The translations under genes were made by a program, and so were the position numbers. DNA of 64,000 nt. Origin: Bradyrhizobium yuanmingense. Lineage in GTDB: Bacteria > Pseudomonadota > Alphaproteobacteria > Rhizobiales > Xanthobacteraceae. Below, in pieces: positions 1 to 11,300 of the stretch (position 1 is its first letter; each line of letters begins with the position of its first letter). The stretch spans positions 1 to 64,000 of the forward strand of contig NZ_JARFML010000019.1 in the NCBI RefSeq assembly GCF_029167105.1. The letters are read 5' to 3'. Under the pieces are notes generated by a model that saw only the letters and a list, made by a program, of their open reading frames with translations, made no database searches and was not told the origin of the DNA.

Positions 1-272
1 ACATTGCGCCCGGCCTCTCGTTCCAGCCGCCGACTCGACTGTACCCGGTTCAGATAGCCGTAGATGTAAAGCTTAAGGAGCACCGAGGGATGGTACGACG
101 GCCGACCCGTGGCCGCCGGCTCCACACCCTCAAAGCCCATCTCAGCCAAACCGAGCGCATCGACAAATACGTCGATCACGCGAACTGGGTTGCTCTCGTC
201 AATGAAGTCATCGAGGCATTCGGGCAACAGCGTCCGCTGCCCACGATCCGCCTCTTCAACGAAGCGCCTCAT
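1..272 (-). pseudogene. IS1182-type transposase, N-terminal fragment cut by window edge
   Basis: Reading leftward from an ATG at 272, the frame stays open to the window edge and gives about 90 residues. It contains the N-terminal signature of IS1182/IS5-like transposases: a run ending in NPVRVIDVFVDALDL-like sequence, then GRPSYHPSVLLKLYIYGYLN and RVQSSRRLEREAGRN. This region is the DUF772 domain; the catalytic DDE part would lie outside the window. Whether the element is intact cannot be decided here, so it is called partial. The sequence just upstream (about 300-345) contains TGTGTGAAAACACTGG on the minus strand, which may be near the element end. Confidence 0.8.
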
Positions 273-562
273 CGATTCCCCCAAAGAATCACAGGAGAAT
301 CATAACAGCAGTCCAGTGTTTTCACACAGCCAGGGTCAGAAGCGTCGGTTTGCCCGCGAGCGCGCGATGTCTGGTCTGGCCCCGACTACGGTCGTACTGA
401 ACGTCGCCTCCATCTTCGCCTAAGGGCCCTCAGCGGTCATCGTCGTGAAGGCCAGCTACAGGCCACAAGCGGACCTATCAAAGGCCCGCGCCCGCCTGCT
501 TCCCAACCTCATGAACATCCAGCGCGCTAACAGCACTTGCACCGCCAACCGCGTGCGGATCT
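273..562. other. Non-coding stretch beside the transposase fragment
   Basis: About 290 bases separate the transposase start from the DUF4337 gene. The first part probably holds the terminal sequence of the insertion element. No other convincing coding frame, hairpin terminator or repeat was seen in the remainder. Confidence 0.4.
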
Positions 563-1165
563 CTATGCTGCCAGAAACGGTATCTCAATTGCCAGTGTGT
601 AGCCGTTGACCATCAGCAGGCCACCCGCGGCACCGACGATGCCGCCTACGATCGCGAGCCACGGCAGCGTCGCGACGATCGAGACCGAGATCAGCACGAT
701 GGCGATCTGCAGAAGAGCTTCGGCGTAGTCGAAGTAGGGATCCTGCTTCAGTGCATGGTCGCGCTTGCTCTCGTATTCCTTGGCCTTTGCCATCAATTCC
801 TTCTTGCCCTCCTGCGTCTCGGGCTCGGACTCGTAGCGTGCCGCCGTCTTGCGATAGGCCTCCGCTTTTGCCTTCAGGGCCGTCCTGGCCTCGGGGTTGA
901 GGCTTCCGTCCTGCAGGAACGCCAGTTCGATCGCGTCGGCCGCGAGGTTATAGTCGGTCTGGCGGATGTTCTTGGCCTGGTAGAAGGCATAGTGGTTCGC
1001 GGCATAGATGTTGTTGTTGGTCGCCTCCTTGCCGGCATTGGCGCCGCCAAGCCCGGTGATGGCCAGCAGCATCGCCAGAATGGCGATGCCGACCGCCGCG
1101 CGCTGCTTGAAGCGGTCGTTCTCCTTCTCCTGATCCATCATATCCGCGGCGTCTTCGGCTTTCAT
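563..1165 (-). CDS. DUF4337 family membrane protein
   Basis: A 200-residue protein with the layout of DUF4337: a short acidic cytoplasmic N-terminus, a first membrane helix at about residues 23-45 (AVGIAILAMLLAITGLGG), a long charged helical middle rich in Ala, Lys and Glu (about 55-145), and two membrane helices in the last 50 residues. The motif NNIYAANHYAFYQAKNIRQT after the first helix is the family's most recognisable stretch. Function is unknown. It stands alone, with the coding-poor stretch 1166-1504 upstream and a transposase remnant downstream. The ATG start puts the first helix at a sensible distance from the N-terminus. Confidence 0.8.
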   Translation of the reverse strand: MKAEDAADMMDQEKENDRFKQRAAVGIAILAMLLAITGLGGANAGKEATNNNIYAANHYAFYQAKNIRQTDYNLAADAIELAFLQDGSLNPEARTALKAKAEAYRKTAARYESEPETQEGKKELMAKAKEYESKRDHALKQDPYFDYAEALLQIAIVLISVSIVATLPWLAIVGGIVGAAGGLLMVNGYTLAIEIPFLAA

Positions 1166-1504
1166 CGATCGGCTCCTCCTCGGTCCTAAAAAGCGCAGGC
1201 ACGATAAACAACGGCGTTATGTCACTATCGCGACGCACGAGCACGTTGATTTTTCCGCAGAATGCGGCAGGCGCGATCGGTCATGCGAAGGGATTGGCAA
1301 TTCCCACGCACCGATCAAGGTTTACGCAAACGTTCGGAGTGCTTCAGTAAAAGCGTCGCAAGAACGGCGCGCCTTTACGGCAGAGAAGTCGATCAATATG
1401 AGGTCGAAACAGCCGCAGGGCCAATACAAACGGGCCGGTCCGGGTCAGAAGCCGCCGAACACCTGCAAGGTCGGAGTCTTCCGCTTTGCGTTGCCAGGCC
1501 GAAG
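1166..1504. other. Intergenic region upstream of the DUF4337 gene
   Basis: About 340 bases without a supported gene. A short frame from an ATG at 1398 runs into the 3' end of the dehydrogenase gene, but it has no ribosome binding site and no recognisable sequence. The promoter of the DUF4337 gene must lie in the left part. No clear terminator hairpin was seen. Confidence 0.4.
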
Positions 1505-2389
1505 TTATGAGGCAGGCGTCTTTGGCCGCGACACCAGCTCGATCATCCTGCCTTCGTCGTCATCCGGCATCGCTGCCTTGGCCTGCGCGTAGGCCTCGAC
1601 TGCGGCGCGCGCGACCAGCGGCTTGCCTGCGAGCAGGCTTTCGGCGAGCTTCACCGCATAAGCGGCATCCTTGTGCCGCAGTGCCGCCGTGAACGTCGCG
1701 CCGGAAAAATCGCGGGCGACCATGCGCTTGGAATGACGCGCTACCTGCGGGCTCGCGGCCACGCCTGCCTGGATCGATTCCAGCACCAGGTTCATGTCGA
1801 GCCCGGCCTGCTCGGCAATCGCAAGGCCCTCGGCGAGGCCGGCGATCTGGATCGCGCCCATGAGATTGTTGATGAGCTTGTAGACCGTGCCGGAGCCGAC
1901 CGCGCCGAAATGGCGGATGGTCGAGCCGATCGGCGTCAGATACGGCCGCGCGCGCTCGAGATCTGCCGCGTCGGCGCCAACCAAGAGCGTCAACTTGCCG
2001 GCCGCCGCCGCGTCCGGCAATCCCGTCACGGGGCAATCGATGTAGATCAGCCCGCGCGCGTTGAGCTCACGGCCCATCTCGCGGGCATGGTCATAGGAGA
2101 CGGTGGAGCATTCGATCGCGATGGTGCCGGCCTTCGCCGTCTTTGCCGCTCCTTGCGGCCCCAGCCAGACCGCGCGCGAGGCCTCGTCGTCGGCGACCAT
2201 GGTCACGACCGCGTCGGCATCGATCGCGGCGTCTTCCGGCGAGGTCGCCCAGATCGCGCCGCGCGCGATCAGGTCCGCGGCCTTTGCCTTGCTGCGATTC
2301 CAGACCGTCACCGTGAAGCCGGCATCGAGGTAGCGGCCGGCCATGCCATGGCCCATCCGCCCGAGCCCGATGAAGGCGACGCGGGGCAT
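1505..2389 (-). CDS. NAD(P)-dependent beta-hydroxyacid dehydrogenase (3-hydroxyisobutyrate dehydrogenase family)
   Basis: A 294-residue Rossmann-fold oxidoreductase of the HIBADH/tartronate-semialdehyde reductase/GLYR family. The dinucleotide motif GLGRMG sits at residues 8-13, the substrate-binding segment (CPVTGLPDAAAAGKL, a variant of the DAPVSGG box) near 119-133, and the conserved catalytic Lys in GSGTVYKLINNLM at about 171. The family reduces or oxidises beta-hydroxyacids such as 3-hydroxyisobutyrate or glyoxylate-type aldehydes; the exact substrate cannot be read from sequence. The ATG at 2389 lies two bases after the prfB stop, so it is probably co-transcribed with prfB and the upstream cell-wall genes. 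Confidence 0.85.
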   Translation of the reverse strand: MPRVAFIGLGRMGHGMAGRYLDAGFTVTVWNRSKAKAADLIARGAIWATSPEDAAIDADAVVTMVADDEASRAVWLGPQGAAKTAKAGTIAIECSTVSYDHAREMGRELNARGLIYIDCPVTGLPDAAAAGKLTLLVGADAADLERARPYLTPIGSTIRHFGAVGSGTVYKLINNLMGAIQIAGLAEGLAIAEQAGLDMNLVLESIQAGVAASPQVARHSKRMVARDFSGATFTAALRHKDAAYAVKLAESLLAGKPLVARAAVEAYAQAKAAMPDDDEGRMIELVSRPKTPAS

Positions 2390-2391
2390 GG

Positions 2392-3523
<1,132 letters not shown>

Positions 3524-3630
3524 ATCGTTCTCTGTCTTGCGGAATCCCGCGTGCAGTTCGAGAGGGGATGTAGCGGCGGCGGTCGCAAAGCGCAACCGCC
3601 CGAACCGTGATCGTCGGCCTTATCCGCGGC

Positions 3631-6132
3631 CTACCACAACCCGCCGGTGCCCGGCCGGAAGAGGAAGCCGGAATCCGGCTGCTGCTGCTGCACCGGCATG
3701 CCGCGCCCTTCGGCGTCGGCAACGCCGATGACCGAATAATTGTCCGGCGGCGCCGTGCCCGGCTTGAAGGCTTCGAGGATGGTTCCCCCGGTCTCGCCGG
3801 GGCCGGCGCGCATGCCGGTCTTGGCGACGACGCGGACCAGCTTGATGCCGGCGGGCACCTTGAAGGGGACCGCAGGCTTGTCGGCGAGCGCGAGCTTGAG
3901 GAAGTCACGCACGATCGGAGCCGCGAGATGGCCGCCGGTCGCCGCATTGCCCTTGCCGAGCGGACGCGGCTTATCATAGCCCATGTAAACTGCGACTGCG
4001 ATGTCCGGCGAGAACCCGACGAACCAGGCGTCCTTGGCCTCGTTGGTGGTACCGGTCTTGCCGGCGACGGGCTTGCCGACCTCCTTGATCACCGTGGCCG
4101 TACCGGACTGCACCACACCCTCCATCAGCTCTGTGATCTGATAGGCGGTCATGGAATCCAGCACCTGCTCGCGGCGGTCGATCAGCTGCGGCTCGGGCTG
4201 GTTCTTCCAGCCACCCGGCGCGTCGCAGCCGCGGCATTCGCGCTGGTCGTGCTTGAAGATGGTGCGGCCGTAGCGGTCCTGGATGCGGTCGATCAGCGTC
4301 GGCTTCACGCGGCGGCCGCCATTGGCGAGCATCGAGTACGCCGTGACCATGCGCATCGCCGTGGTCTCGCCGGCGCCGAGCGCGTAGGACAGATAGTTCG
4401 GCAGCTCGTCATAGACGCCGAAGCGGCGGGAATATTCGCCGATCAGGGGCATGCCGATGTCCTGCGCGAGGCGCACCGTCACGGTGTTGAGCGATTGCCG
4501 CAGCGCATTGCGCAGCGTCACCGGTCCCTGGAACTTGCCCGAGGAGAAGTTTTCAGGCCGCCACACGCCGGCGCCCTGCCCCTGGTCGATCTCGATCGGC
4601 GCGTCGAGCACGACGGTCGAAGGCGTGTAGCCGTTATCGAGCGCGGCCGAATAGACGATCGGCTTGAACGACGAACCGGGCTGCCGGTAGGCCTGCGTGG
4701 CGCGATTGAACTGGCTCTGGTCGAACGAGAAACCGCCGACCATCGCGAGCACGCGGCCGGTCCAGGGATCCATCGCCACCATCGCGCCGGAGACTTCCGG
4801 AATCTGGCGAAGCCGGTACTGGCCCTCGACAGGGTGGCCGTCCTTGTAGAGGGGATCGGCATAGATGACGTCGCCGGGCTGGAGCACTTGCGACACCGCC
4901 GTCGGCGTCTTGCCTCTCGTGCCGCCCTGCAGCGGCCGCGCCCAGCGCACGCCGTCGACCGTGACGATGCCGGTCTCGCGCTGCTTGCTCACCGCGCCGC
5001 CGAGCTCGCGGCCAGGCTGAAAGCCGATCCGTGCCGACTGATCGCTGGTCTCCAGCACCACCGCCATGCGCCAAGGCGAGATGTCGGACAGCGACTTGAT
5101 CTCGGCGAGCTTCACGCCCCAGTCGCCCGAAATGTCGAGCTTGCTGATGGCGCCGCGATAACCCTGCTGCTCGTCATAATTCACGAGGCCGGCGACCATG
5201 GCCTTGCGCGCCATGACCTGGATCTTCGGATCGAGCGTGGTGCGAACCGACAGGCCGCCCTCGTAGAGCTTCTTCTCGCCGTAGCGCTCGAAAATGTCGC
5301 GGCGGACTTCCTCGGCGAAATATTCGCCGGCAAAGGTGTGGGCGCCGTTGGAACGGCTGGTGACGGCGAGCGGCTCCTTGCGCGACTTGTCGGCGTCGGC
5401 CTGCTTGATCCAGCCGTTTTCCACGAGACGGTCGATCACGTAATTGCGGCGCTCGATGGCGCGGTCGCGGTTGCGGACCGGATGCAGCGTCGCCGGCATC
5501 TTCGGCAGCGCCGCCAGATAGGACGCTTCCGCCACTGTCAGCTCGTTCACCGACTTGTCGAAATAGACCAGCGAGGCCGCCGCGATGCCGTAGGCGCCGA
5601 GGCCGAGATAGATCTCGTTGAGATACAGTTCGAGGATCTTGTCCTTCGAATAGGTCTTCTCGATGCGCATCGCCAGCAAGGCTTCCTTGATCTTGCGGGA
5701 GAAGGAGACCTCGTTGGTGAGCAGGAAGTTCTTGGCGACCTGCTGCGTGATCGTGGACGCACCCTGCGGACGGCGGTTGGAGCCGTAGTTCTGCAGATAG
5801 AGCAGGCCTGCGCGAGCCATGCCGGTGTAGTCGATGCCGCCATGCTCGTAGAAATTCTTGTCCTCGGCCGCGAGGAACGCGTTGATCACGAGCTTCGGCA
5901 CCGCCTGGATCGGCAGATACAGCCGCCGCTCCTTGGCGTATTCGCCGACCAGCGAACCGTCGACCGCGTGCACACGCGTCATAACGGGCGGCTCGTAATC
6001 CTGAAGCTGAGAGTAGTCCGGCAAGTCCTTGGAGAAATGCCAGATCAGGCCTGCCACGGCCCCGACGCCAACAAGGAACACCACTGTTCCCGCGGCGAAC
6101 AGGAAGCCCATGAACCGCACCAGCAAGCGCAT
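3631..6132 (-). CDS. mrcA: Penicillin-binding protein 1A (bifunctional transglycosylase/transpeptidase)
   Basis: An 833-residue class A PBP that polymerises lipid II and cross-links peptidoglycan in the periplasm. One N-terminal membrane helix (about residues 10-30) is followed by the GT51 transglycosylase with catalytic Glu in FLAAEDKNFYEHGG (E90) and GASTITQQVAKNF. The transpeptidase carries the active-site SSFK near 487 (QPGSSFKPIVYSAAL), the SLN triad near 540 and KTGT near 690 (AGKTGTTNEAKDAWFVGF). An OB-like insert lies between the two domains, as in PBP1A. It lies downstream of an N-acetylmuramoyl-L-alanine amidase on the same strand and upstream of prfB, so a wall-biogenesis operon is likely. 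Confidence 0.95.
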   Translation of the reverse strand: MRLLVRFMGFLFAAGTVVFLVGVGAVAGLIWHFSKDLPDYSQLQDYEPPVMTRVHAVDGSLVGEYAKERRLYLPIQAVPKLVINAFLAAEDKNFYEHGGIDYTGMARAGLLYLQNYGSNRRPQGASTITQQVAKNFLLTNEVSFSRKIKEALLAMRIEKTYSKDKILELYLNEIYLGLGAYGIAAASLVYFDKSVNELTVAEASYLAALPKMPATLHPVRNRDRAIERRNYVIDRLVENGWIKQADADKSRKEPLAVTSRSNGAHTFAGEYFAEEVRRDIFERYGEKKLYEGGLSVRTTLDPKIQVMARKAMVAGLVNYDEQQGYRGAISKLDISGDWGVKLAEIKSLSDISPWRMAVVLETSDQSARIGFQPGRELGGAVSKQRETGIVTVDGVRWARPLQGGTRGKTPTAVSQVLQPGDVIYADPLYKDGHPVEGQYRLRQIPEVSGAMVAMDPWTGRVLAMVGGFSFDQSQFNRATQAYRQPGSSFKPIVYSAALDNGYTPSTVVLDAPIEIDQGQGAGVWRPENFSSGKFQGPVTLRNALRQSLNTVTVRLAQDIGMPLIGEYSRRFGVYDELPNYLSYALGAGETTAMRMVTAYSMLANGGRRVKPTLIDRIQDRYGRTIFKHDQRECRGCDAPGGWKNQPEPQLIDRREQVLDSMTAYQITELMEGVVQSGTATVIKEVGKPVAGKTGTTNEAKDAWFVGFSPDIAVAVYMGYDKPRPLGKGNAATGGHLAAPIVRDFLKLALADKPAVPFKVPAGIKLVRVVAKTGMRAGPGETGGTILEAFKPGTAPPDNYSVIGVADAEGRGMPVQQQQPDSGFLFRPGTGGLW

Positions 6133-6359
6133 TATTTGTTTATCCGTTCAAACTCTGGATCAGCCCAGTATCAGCCCTTTGGCACACAAAACGGCACCAA
6201 CCTCACGCCGCGAATTCACCGGCTTACGCAATCACATCGAGGCCGGACTTAAGACGCTTGCCGAACAGGTTCTCGCCGATTCCGGAACCCTCTACCGGTT
6301 TCTATAAAGCGTCCGCTGTGGCCAAACTAGGGCCTTTGGGCCGGGAGGAACAAACCGGC

Positions 6360-7655
6360 TCAGTTCGACGTCCCCGCCGTGGCCATCCGCTTGGTCAAAA
6401 ACCCATCGATCGCCTGGGCCATCGAGCCCACGGCGCGGGAGCGCCAGCCCTCGGAGACCAGCTGCTCGAGATCGCCCTTGTTGGAGACGTAGCCGATCTC
6501 GACCAGCACCGATGGCACGTCGGGCGCCTTCAGGACCCGGAAGCCGGCGGATTTCAGGGGATGCTTGTGCATTCGCACCGTCTGCTTCATTTCGCTCATC
6601 AAATGGCGGGCGAAACGGTTTGAAAAGGTGCGGGTTTCCCGCTGTGTGAGGTCGATCAGGATGTCGGCGACGTCGGTCGGCTCCTCCGCGAGGTTGAAGC
6701 CGGCGATCGCATCGGCGCGGTTCTCCGCATCCGCCAGCCGCTGGGCCTCGGCGTCGGAGGCCTTGTCGGAGAGCGTATAGATGGTCGCGCCCTGTGCATC
6801 GCCCTCCGCTCGCGGCAGCGCATCGGCGTGGATCGAGACGAACAAGGCCGCCTTGAGATTGCGGGCGATCTTGGTGCGGTCATTGAGCGGAACGAAGGTG
6901 TCGTCGTCCCGCGTCATGACCACGCGGTACTTGCCGGCTTTTTCCAGCTTGTCGCGGAGCGCCAGGCCAAAGGCCAGCACCAGGTTTTTCTCGCTCTCGC
7001 CGCTCGACTGCGTCCCGTTGTCGATGCCGCCATGGCCGGGATCGATCACCACCACCGGGCGAGTATCAGCCTTCTGCTGCGCGCCATCCGGGGCCGCGGC
7101 ACTGGGAACCGTGGCAGGCGGCGCTTCAGCGATCGCGGGCCGCAGCTCGGGACGGTTTTCGGGGGCACTTGACGACACGAAGGCGGTGCGGTCGACCTCC
7201 TCCAGCTCGAGCACGAGCCGGGCCGGTTGGCCGTTGGCCGCCTCCAGCACGTAGGATTTGGCGATCTTCGCCGGCCCGGTCAGGTCGAACACGATTCGCG
7301 AGCCGCCGGGCATGACGAGCCCGTAGCGGAAGGCCTTGACCAGCCCCCGTCCCCCGCTTCCGGTCCCGGCGGGCAGCTGAAAATTGACCTGCGGCACGTC
7401 GACCACCACGCGGTAGGGGTCGGCCAGCGTGACGGCGCGGAAGGTGACGGTCTGGTCGAGGTCGAGAATGAAGCGGGTCTGCTTGCCGTCGCCGGCCAGG
7501 CGGGCGGCCGAGGCGACCGGAAAATTCGCCGCAACGGCAGCGGGTTGCAACCGGCTCTCGGCGGCGATCAGGCGCGAGGAATCAGCACACGGCAATGCCG
7601 CGATGCACAGCAACACGCCCCCTAGCAAAACCCGTCGATTTGTGCGGCTCGCCAC
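6360..7655 (-). CDS. N-acetylmuramoyl-L-alanine amidase (AmiC-like, AMIN plus Amidase_3)
   Basis: A 431-residue periplasmic enzyme that cleaves the amide bond between MurNAc and the stem peptide during cell separation. A hydrophobic leader covers residues 9-24. An AMIN domain follows (about 55-155, including RFILDLDQTVTF and YRVVVDVPQVNF), then a Pro/Ala linker, and an Amidase_3 zinc domain from about 200 with VVVIDPGHGGIDNG (zinc His about 208), VSIHADALP and PSVLVEIGYVSNKGD. The start is a GTG at 7655. It heads the leftward block with PBP1A and diverges from rne across a 705-base gap. Confidence 0.92.
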   Translation of the reverse strand: MASRTNRRVLLGGVLLCIAALPCADSSRLIAAESRLQPAAVAANFPVASAARLAGDGKQTRFILDLDQTVTFRAVTLADPYRVVVDVPQVNFQLPAGTGSGGRGLVKAFRYGLVMPGGSRIVFDLTGPAKIAKSYVLEAANGQPARLVLELEEVDRTAFVSSSAPENRPELRPAIAEAPPATVPSAAAPDGAQQKADTRPVVVIDPGHGGIDNGTQSSGESEKNLVLAFGLALRDKLEKAGKYRVVMTRDDDTFVPLNDRTKIARNLKAALFVSIHADALPRAEGDAQGATIYTLSDKASDAEAQRLADAENRADAIAGFNLAEEPTDVADILIDLTQRETRTFSNRFARHLMSEMKQTVRMHKHPLKSAGFRVLKAPDVPSVLVEIGYVSNKGDLEQLVSEGWRSRAVGSMAQAIDGFLTKRMATAGTSN

Positions 7656-8360
7656 CGATTCCGTGCCTCCGAGCAGCTCTCTTAACGCAATAGAACCACA
7701 GGGTTAATCGATCCTTAATGACGGAAATGCGAAACTCGGCGACTGTGACCGCCGTGCGACGCTCCCTTGCACGGATGGCTCATTCCTCGTATGTACGGAA
7801 TGCTGACGGCCGATATTTCCGGTTGTGTCGCATTCAGCCTCCCGGTGCAGCGCCGGAACTCTCAACGTTTGAGAATTCCAGCGTTTTCCGCTTCCCTCTA
7901 TGACCAGCGCGGTGCGCGGCAGCGAGGTGGAGCGGGTCGAGCCCCGGCGGCGGACGGTCTCGGGCTACCTCTCATGTTGCCGGGACGGTTCTGACAGCGG
8001 CGTAACCCATTACCCGGTCCCTTGATCCCAAGGGGGCGGTTCGTGATCCCCAAGGCGAGCGCGCTCGCGCCGTGCCTGGCCAGCAGCAACTGATTGAAGG
8101 GCGGCCTCGCCGCCCAGTGTTTCATACGGGCCGACGCTTGATGCGCCAGACTGTGCCGACGAAATCTGAAGGAGCATTCGCGACGCTGCGGAGTGACAAT
8201 CCCGCGCGTCGCAATGGTCCTGACGCTTCCGGTTCGGCAAGGCGCGAGAGACGGCGTTTCGGCCTTCCCCTCACCCCCGAATCAGGTGGACCGTCGCGTC
8301 ACCCGCCGGCGCGATACGCGCCCACGGCTTATCGCGTCCGCCGCCGCCAAGAGTTAAGAC
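7656..8360. other. Divergent promoter region and long leader of rne
   Basis: The 705 bases between the amidase start and the rne start code for nothing convincing. They must hold the promoters of both operons. The rne side contains a strong GC hairpin (GGGCGGC-CTC-GCCGCCC, 8099-8115). A long untranslated leader would fit known autoregulation of RNase E by cleavage of its own leader in other bacteria, but no specific family motif was recognised here. Confidence 0.5.
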
Positions 8361-11300
8361 ATGCCCAACAAGATGTTGATCGATGCCACCCACCCGGAGG
8401 AGACCCGGGTCGTCGTGGTCCGCGGCAATCGCGTCGAAGAGTTTGACTTCGAGACTGCGCAACGCAAGCAACTGCGCGGGAATATCTACCTCGCCAAGGT
8501 CACAAGGGTCGAACCCTCGCTCCAGGCCGCCTTCGTCGAATATGGCGGCAATCGCCACGGCTTTCTCGCCTTCAGCGAAATCCATCCCGACTACTACCAG
8601 ATCCCGGTCGCAGACCGGCAGGCGCTGATCGAGGCCGAGGAACAGGCCCATCGCGAGGCCGAGGAAGAGAGCGAGAACCGCTCGCACGGCCGTCGCCGCT
8701 CGCGGCACCGCAATGCCCGCCGCCGCGGTCATGGCGAGCGCGTGCGCAGCGACATCATCGAAGGTCTCGAGGCCGGCGCCGATCCCGCCGCCCAGCCGGT
8801 CGAAGGCGCCGCGCTGCCGGAGCATGCCGAGGGCGAGCATCTGCACGCCGATAGCGAGCATCACGGCGAGCACGAGGGCCACGATCATGGCGACCATGAT
8901 CATGACGAAGATCGTCATGCCCACGATGACGAGCACCATCACGCTCGCGACGATGCCCCCGGCCGCGAGGACGAGCGCGATCATCACGAACATGAACACG
9001 CCGACGAGACGTCCGCGCCTGTCGCGGCGGTCGGCGCCGAGCCCGCGGTCGAGACCGTTGCCGAGCCGCAGCCGGCTCCAAGCTTCGAGACTTCCGCTCC
9101 CGAAGCTCACGCCGCGGAAGCGCAGGCGGAGCCTCTGGCGGAAGCCGTGACATCGGCCGCCGAACCGGCCGATGCCGTCTACGCCGCCGGCGAAAGCACG
9201 GAAGCCCCGCAAGCGGACGCCTTGGAAGCAGCCGAGGAGGAGGACGACGAGGACGAGGACGGCGAGGATGCCGAAGAGGAAGTCGTCGAGTCCGTCGGCG
9301 GCGACGACGTGCTGGAGGAAGTGCCGGAGCGCACCTTCCGCCCGCGCCGCCAGTACAAGATCCAGGAAGTCATCAAGCGCCGCCAGGTGATGCTGGTGCA
9401 GGTCGTCAAGGAAGAGCGCGGCAACAAGGGCGCGGCGCTGACGACCTATCTCTCGCTCGCCGGCCGCTACGCCGTCCTGATGCCGAACACCGCACGCGGC
9501 GGCGGCATCAGCCGCAAGATCACCAGCGCGCAGGACCGCTCGCGCCTGAAGGAAGTGGTGCAGGACCTCGACGTGCCCGAGGGTATGGGCATCATCCTGC
9601 GCACCGCGGGCGCCGCCCGCACCAAGCCCGAGATCAAGCGCGACTTCGAATATCTGATCCGGATGTGGGAGACGGTGCGCGACCTCACGCTGAAATCGCA
9701 GGCCCCGACCCTCGTCTACGAGGAAGGCTCGCTGATCAAGCGCTCGCTGCGCGACCTCTACAACAAGGAGATCGACGAGATCCTGGTCGCCGGCGAAGCC
9801 GGCCACCGCGAGGCCCGCGACTTCATGAAGATGCTGATGCCCGCCAATGTCGGTGCGGTGAAGCAATATCGCGACGGCCAGCCGCTGTTCTCGCGCATGG
9901 GCGTCGAGAGCCAGCTCGATGCGATGTTCTCGCCGACCGTGCAGCTGCGCTCCGGCGGCTACATCGTCATCAACCAGACCGAGGCGCTGGTCTCGATCGA
10001 CGTCAACTCGGGACGATCGACGCGCGAGCACCATATCGAGGACACCGCGCTCAAGACCAACATGGAAGCGGCTGAAGAGGTCGCCCGCCAGCTGCGCCTA
10101 CGCGACCTCGCCGGCCTGATCGTCATCGATTTCATCGACATGGACGAGAAGCGCAACAACCGCGCGGTCGAGCGCAAGCTGTCCGATTGCCTCAGGCAGG
10201 ATCGCGCGCGCATCCAGGTCGGCCGCATCTCGCATTTCGGCCTGCTCGAGATGTCGCGCCAGCGCATCCGCGCCAGCGTGCTGGAATCTTCGACCGATCC
10301 GTGCCCGCATTGCGGCGGCACCGGCCACGTCCGCTCGGTGTCCTCGGTGGCGCTGCAGCTCCTGCGCGGCCTCGAAGAGATCCTGATGAAGGGCGCCACC
10401 CACAATCTCGTGGTCCGCACCCGCACCGACGTCGCGCTCTATGTGCTGAACCACAAGCGCGGCCATCTGCGCGATCTCGAGAACGGCTTCAAGGTCACGC
10501 TGTCGGTGATCGCCGACGCGAGCGTCAGCGGCCCGCAGGCCTATGTGATCGACCGCGGCGAGCAGGTGCATACGCTCGAAGCCGCCAAGGCGCTGCTCGT
10601 TGCGCAAGCCGCTGCGAGCCCGCCGGCACCGGCCGAAGAGGCCTATGACGACGAGGACGGCTTCGACCTGGAGACGGAATCCGAGGTCGAAACCGACGAG
10701 ACCGAAGGCCTTGCCGACGAGCAGGCTGGCGGCGAGGCAGCCTCGGAGCAGGACGGCCAGCGCCGCAAGCGCCGTCGACGCCGGCGCGGCCGCGGCGGCC
10801 CGCGCGAAGGAGAGTTGCGCGAGGATACGGCGCCGACGGTGCCTGAGCCCGCGATGATCGCCGGCGAAAGCGAGGAGGAGACCGAGTCCGAGCAGGACGG
10901 TGAGGAAGGCGAGGAACAGGCCGCCCGTGGCGAACAGCAGGGCAGCGGTGATCGCCGGCGCCGGCGTGGTCGCCGCGGCGGTCGCCGCCGTCGCGGTGCC
11001 GGCGAGGAAGGTCTTGCCGGCTCCATCAGCGACGAGCTCGGCACCAACCCGCCGCCGGAAGCTGCCGACGCGGTGGCCGATTTCGACGGCCTCGGCAGCC
11101 AGGCTTCGCCCTCGATCGCGCAGGCCGAGCCGACCGGCGAGCCGCAAGTTGCGGAACCCGAGCCGCACGCCGAGATCCAGACCGAGGCGCCGGCCCAGCC
11201 GGAGCCCGCTTCCGCCGCGACGACCGCAACGCCGGACGAAGAGCCAGCCGGCGACAGGTCCGCGCGGCGCCGCTCCACCGTGCGCGAAAAGGTGAGCTTC

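Noticed and set aside
1398..1592. Short plus-strand frame between the DUF4337 and dehydrogenase genes
   Set aside because: No ribosome binding site or resemblance, and it overlaps a conserved gene on the other strand.
3607..6252. Plus-strand open frame of 881 codons antisense to PBP1A
   Set aside because: High-GC antisense shadow; no domains, while the other strand encodes PBP1A with all motifs.
8271..10034. Minus-strand open frame of 587 codons antisense to rne
   Set aside because: Shadow of rne; composition-driven and without family resemblance.
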